Source: a bacterium
GTDB taxonomy: Bacteria > Patescibacteriota > Microgenomatia > UBA1406 > GWC2-37-13
Assembly: GCA_030647255.1 (NCBI GenBank)
Contig: JAUSJK010000065.1
Span: 1 to 38,755, forward strand
Length of the DNA stretch: 38,755 nucleotides
Direction: 5' to 3'
Position 1 is the stretch's first letter; each line of letters starts with the position of its first letter. The position numbers and the translations under genes were made by a program. Under the pieces are notes generated by a model. It was not told the origin of the DNA and did no database searches. It saw only the letters and a list, made by a program, of their open reading frames with translations. Positions 36,335-38,755 of this stretch are shown here, piece after piece.

Positions 36335-36380
36335 AAATTCTTTCATTCCTAGTTCGAATAGCGACGCGCCGGGGTCACAC
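36335..36380 (+). repeat. Direct repeat C, right boundary of the accessory cluster
   Basis: This is the partner of repeat B at 27690-27735, in the same orientation, with 37 of 46 matches and no gaps. It is followed by TTCGGCAAGCTCAGTGCAAG, a palindrome-prone intergenic motif. Confidence 0.6.
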
Positions 36381-36431
36381 TTCGGCAAGCTCAGTGCAAG
36401 CACACTCTAAACTTAAGTAAAATAAAAAAAG

Positions 36432-36719
36432 ATGTGGTATGTGTATATTCTTCTTCGCAATCAAAAAATCTTTTATGTAGGAATGACTGATGACGTTAAA
36501 GAGAGGTTAAGGAAACATAAGGCAAGTCAATCGTTATATACAAAAAGATTTTTTGATATTGAATTTTCCTATTGTGAACGCTACCCAAATAAACATGAAG
36601 CTGCAAAACGAGAAAAGCAGCTCAAAGGCTGGTCTCATGCAAAGAAGAATAAACTGATTAAAGGCGAATTAGGTATAAATACTTGCACTGAGATTGTTGA
36701 AGAGTTAATTTCCAAATAG
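36432..36719 (+). CDS. GIY-YIG domain protein (UPF0213-like)
   Basis: The 95-aa single-domain protein has the GIY-YIG core: YVYILLRN with FYVGMTDDVKERLRKH (the YVY...YVG pair and the catalytic Arg) and a Glu in NKHEAAKREKQLKGW. Such small proteins are common in CPR genomes. Some members may be nucleases, but the role of the stand-alone family is unclear. It sits between tRNA-like repeat C and repeat D, which raises the possibility of a homing-type element, although no split host gene can be shown. Confidence 0.85.
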   Translation: MWYVYILLRNQKIFYVGMTDDVKERLRKHKASQSLYTKRFFDIEFSYCERYPNKHEAAKREKQLKGWSHAKKNKLIKGELGINTCTEIVEELISK

Positions 36720-36734
36720 AGACGAGAACTTGTG

Positions 36735-36767
36735 AGCTTGCCCTGAACGAGCGTAGCGAGCTGAAGG
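36735..36767 (+). repeat. GC-rich dispersed motif after the GIY-YIG gene
   Basis: GAGCTTGCCCTGAACGAGCG is followed by a GCGAGCTGAAGGG stretch. Its GAGCTTGCC matches the reverse complement of GGCAAGCTC in 36381-36405 on the other side of the GIY-YIG gene, so the gene is flanked by short inverted motifs. Confidence 0.45.
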
Positions 36768-36786
36768 GAATCTGGTTGGGGTCACC
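36768..36786 (+). repeat. tRNA-like 3' end D (copy of outer repeat A)
   Basis: GAATCTGGTTGGGGTCACC is identical to the 3' end of the tRNA-Glu half at 27469-27487. It has no tRNA body upstream. Bases 36787-36928 show no gene. Confidence 0.65.
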
Positions 36787-36928
36787 ATTTTGGAAATGGC
36801 AAGAGAATTGGGGGCAGCGCTGCAAAGGCATAATTCAAATTCGCCGAGAGCCGCCGTAAAAAAGAATGAAGAAAACGCAAAATTTTTAAGAACTTGAATT
36901 CAGTCTATCATGCTTGAAATTCAAAATA

Positions 36929-36937
36929 TGATATACT
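36929..36937 (+). promoter_or_regulatory. Extended -10 promoter (TGATATACT)
   Basis: TG-A-TATACT is an extended -10 element. It ends 17 nt before ATG 36955, leaving a leader of about ten bases. It therefore argues against translation from the upstream ATG at 36910. Confidence 0.5.
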
Positions 36938-36954
36938 CTTTCATAGAGATTCAT

Positions 36955-37821
36955 ATGGAAAACCAAGTTAACGCCAGTGACCAAAATACCCAGCAAATCG
37001 GACAAAATCCAGTTAGTCAACGTGTTATTACACCTGAAAAACCAAAAACAAATTATTTGATGATTTGTGGAATAGTTTTGGCTTGTTTTGTGGTTTTTGG
37101 TTTTGGTGGATACTACTTAGGAAAACAGAAGACTAATACAAACAACGTTGTCAGAAATACAGCCTATCCCATACAATCTCCTACATCATTAGTACAACCT
37201 TCACCAACCAACACCCCTATAGTTGATACAAGCACTAAACTGCTTGAACCAAATCTTGCATCAACAGCAAATTGGCGAGTAGTTACTTTTCCCCAGAATA
37301 TAATTGTGAGTCAAGGAGGAGAAAGTAAGCCAGGGAAAATTGAGATGAAGATTCCATCAAACTGGACGACTAAAACTATCCAGACAAGGAATGGTAAAGG
37401 AATTGGTGGTGCTGTTTGCAATGACTTTCAGATTATTAGTGATGATGGGAATACATCGCTTGTTATAAAACCAAGCTGTAGTGACAGTAATAATGATTAC
37501 TTACTCATAAGTGGACAGGTTCAAAAAGTTGAGCTAACAACTAAAGTGGGTAATGATGGCCATGATTCCTATACAGTGCGTTATCTCGATTTATCCAAGA
37601 AGGTTTATCACTACGGAAGTATTGATGTTTCTCCAGGAGCGAGTATTGATATTCAAAAAGATAAAATCTACCCTAATCTTATTCTTCAATATTTGCCCGA
37701 TAGAGGGGAACAATGGATGTGGACAACTGAAGATTTAACTTACAATGGAACTACTGGTAATCAGCAAGTTGCACTGAATACTGTTGATACGATTATCTCA
37801 ACTTTGAAATTGACTGATTAG
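36955..37821 (+). CDS. Single-pass membrane protein with extracytoplasmic domain, unknown
   Basis: 288 aa from ATG 36955. A polar Gln/Asn-rich cytoplasmic N-terminus (1-32) precedes one transmembrane helix (about 34-56). A Pro/Ser/Thr/Asn-rich linker (about 57-95) and a globular domain of some 190 residues follow, probably beta-rich. The globular part has two cysteines (in GGAVCNDF and KPSCSDSN) that could form a disulfide, perhaps with help of the VKOR domain encoded at 24836-26380. I cannot name the family. In-frame ATG 36910 adds 15 residues but lies upstream of the promoter. Confidence 0.7.
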   Translation: MENQVNASDQNTQQIGQNPVSQRVITPEKPKTNYLMICGIVLACFVVFGFGGYYLGKQKTNTNNVVRNTAYPIQSPTSLVQPSPTNTPIVDTSTKLLEPNLASTANWRVVTFPQNIIVSQGGESKPGKIEMKIPSNWTTKTIQTRNGKGIGGAVCNDFQIISDDGNTSLVIKPSCSDSNNDYLLISGQVQKVELTTKVGNDGHDSYTVRYLDLSKKVYHYGSIDVSPGASIDIQKDKIYPNLILQYLPDRGEQWMWTTEDLTYNGTTGNQQVALNTVDTIISTLKLTD

Positions 37822-38142
37822 TCTTTAACTTGCTCGCGAGAGCGAGTGAAAAAAGTCGCGCGCGCTGAAAATAAGCGAGACCGCAGACCGAGCGTACAGA
37901 TAGTGTGGCGACTGGGTGCGCCTGCCCGCCTTTGGAGGGGTCAGCCGCTACCTTTGAAATACGTTCGAATTTGTTCGAAAACGTTCACCTATAGGGACGC
38001 TCACGCATGGTCTTTAAACTTTTAGCTTTGAGTTTCTTCAAAATTAGTTCTGAAAGTTTTTGTTCTTCAACATTTAGCCTCAAATAGGTTCGAGTACCCG
38101 CAGGGTTGTCAAGACCTATAGTTATTTTATGCTATCTTAAGG
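37822..38142. other. Intergenic region without a gene
   Basis: Just after the preceding stop, CTCGCGAGAGCGAG can fold into a hairpin followed by TGAAAAAAG, a possible weak terminator. A GC-rich stretch (about 37855-37950) and TTCGAATTTGTTCGAA (37964-37979) follow. No open frame or RNA gene is convincing. Confidence 0.45.
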
Positions 38143-38148
38143 TATAAT
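38143..38148 (+). promoter_or_regulatory. -10 box (TATAAT) of the interrupted gene
   Basis: TATAAT ends 6 nt before ATG 38155, the usual leaderless spacing in this window. Confidence 0.5.
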
Positions 38149-38154
38149 TCGAGC

Positions 38155-38700
38155 ATGCAACTACTTAAAGAGTGGGTAGGGAGAGTAAGACACGAAAACA
38201 TTGCTAAATTTTCTCCTACTATTAAATTGAGTGATTATGGCATATCTACTTCAGACACTCCTTTGGATTGGTCAGAATCTACTGTATATCAATCAAAGAA
38301 TATGAAGCCAAAAAGAGTTGTAAAAATATTTAATACTCCTTTTTCACATAAGGTAGTTGATCTTGAAACTCTTATAAAATATCAAGAGCTAACTGCTCAA
38401 GCAAGAACGATTGTCGATAAAGGAATGGTATCAAGTGCAGGACAATTTTCAATACCCGTCATTCAAGTTATTCCTATAGAAAGGGTGGGATTATTAGCTG
38501 ACTCTAGAAAATTTCCAGTATCAGTTTCTTCGTATGTTCATGGAGCAACTCTAAGTAGTCCTTCTTTTCAAGGAAGAGAAAACTTACTTGGAGAGATTAA
38601 TATTGAAGATACTCTATACTTGTCCCCATATCTCAGACCACACCCTAAGGTAATATTTGGATATGGGAAATATACGCAGAACGCATACACCAGCGTTTAA
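38155..38700 (+). pseudogene. Unknown gene, 5' part, truncated by an IS3-like element
   Basis: This 181-codon frame has a good start and a leaderless-type promoter. Its last 25 or so codons overlap, in another frame, the start of an IS3-type transposase and probably belong to the insertion sequence. The native part (about 155 residues) is soluble, with no domain I recognise; it includes RVVKIFNTPFSHKVVDLETL and QFSIPVIQVIPIERVGLL. The rest of the gene, if it survives, would lie beyond the window on the far side of the element. Confidence 0.5.
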
Positions 38701-38755
38701 AAAACAAGTCGTGTTGGAGCTGTTAAAAGAAGAGAAGTCTCGTGGGGAGATTGCC
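38621..38755 (+). mobile_element. Left end of an IS3-like insertion sequence, cut by the window edge
   Basis: The transposase start at 38663 fixes the presence of the element. The boundary is a guess: TGTCCCCATATCTCAG at 38621 begins with TG, as IS3-family ends do. Confidence 0.45.
38663..38755 (+). CDS. IS3-family transposase OrfA, N-terminal part
   Basis: The frame from ATG 38663 is open to the window end (31 codons). It reads RRTHTPAFKKQVVLELLKEE and then KSRGEIA, matching the helix-turn-helix start of IS3-family OrfA proteins (typically R..-S/T-PEFK-x-VVLE-LL-x-E-x-T-x-x-E-I-A). The remaining gene and OrfB are outside the window. Confidence 0.7.
   Translation, partial: MGNIRRTHTPAFKKQVVLELLKEEKSRGEIA

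Overview
The window looks like a chromosome segment of a Patescibacteria (Candidate Phyla Radiation) bacterium, perhaps Microgenomates-like. This is inferred from moderately AT-rich DNA, compact core genes, TGA used as a normal stop, a tRNA without an encoded CCA end, many short palindromic intergenic repeats and several membrane or hypothetical proteins of a CPR type. The phylum is not proven by the sequence alone.

Region 1 (1-9989) is a core block: dnaE followed by a complete F1Fo ATP synthase operon in the order atpI/Z-like, B, E, F, H, A, G, D, C. The delta subunit (atpH) is only 94 residues and keeps just the C-terminal domain. Two palindromic repeats are inserted inside the operon, between A and G and between D and C. 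Region 2 (10001-14072) holds a membrane-anchored protein of unknown function, divergent from an ABC1/UbiB-type kinase that overlaps a calcineurin-like phosphoesterase. Region 3 (14102-24807) is housekeeping: topA, pyrG, rplS, yraN, an MscS-like membrane protein, uvrB, a DedA protein, rsmI, a coiled-coil protein and greA. Region 4 (24836-27141) has a fusion of a VKOR disulfide-forming domain with dihydroorotate dehydrogenase, and an unknown gene.

Region 5 (about 27345-36786) is accessory. It starts with an intact tRNA-Glu and a 3'-half tRNA-Glu, and is bounded by nested direct repeats that resemble tRNA 3' ends. Inside lie an insertion sequence with terminal inverted repeats and a tight seven-gene operon: cytochrome P450, amidohydrolase, AsnRS/AsnA-like ligase, methyltransferase, AlaRS-like ligase, MccF-like S66 peptidase and HAD phosphatase. 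There is no NRPS, PKS or carrier protein. I infer a small-molecule pathway in which two recycled class II aminoacyl-tRNA synthetase cores activate carboxylates as adenylates and MccF gives self-protection; the product is unknown. This is the most interesting system in the window.

Region 6 (36432-38755) has a GIY-YIG protein, a membrane-anchored extracytoplasmic protein, and a gene cut off by an IS3-like element that runs off the window end.

Two genome-wide habits are visible. First, many start codons lie only 5-13 nt after a TATAAT-like -10 box, which suggests leaderless mRNAs. Second, at least six copies of a cloverleaf-like palindromic repeat fill the intergenic gaps of the core region, and I saw none in the accessory region.
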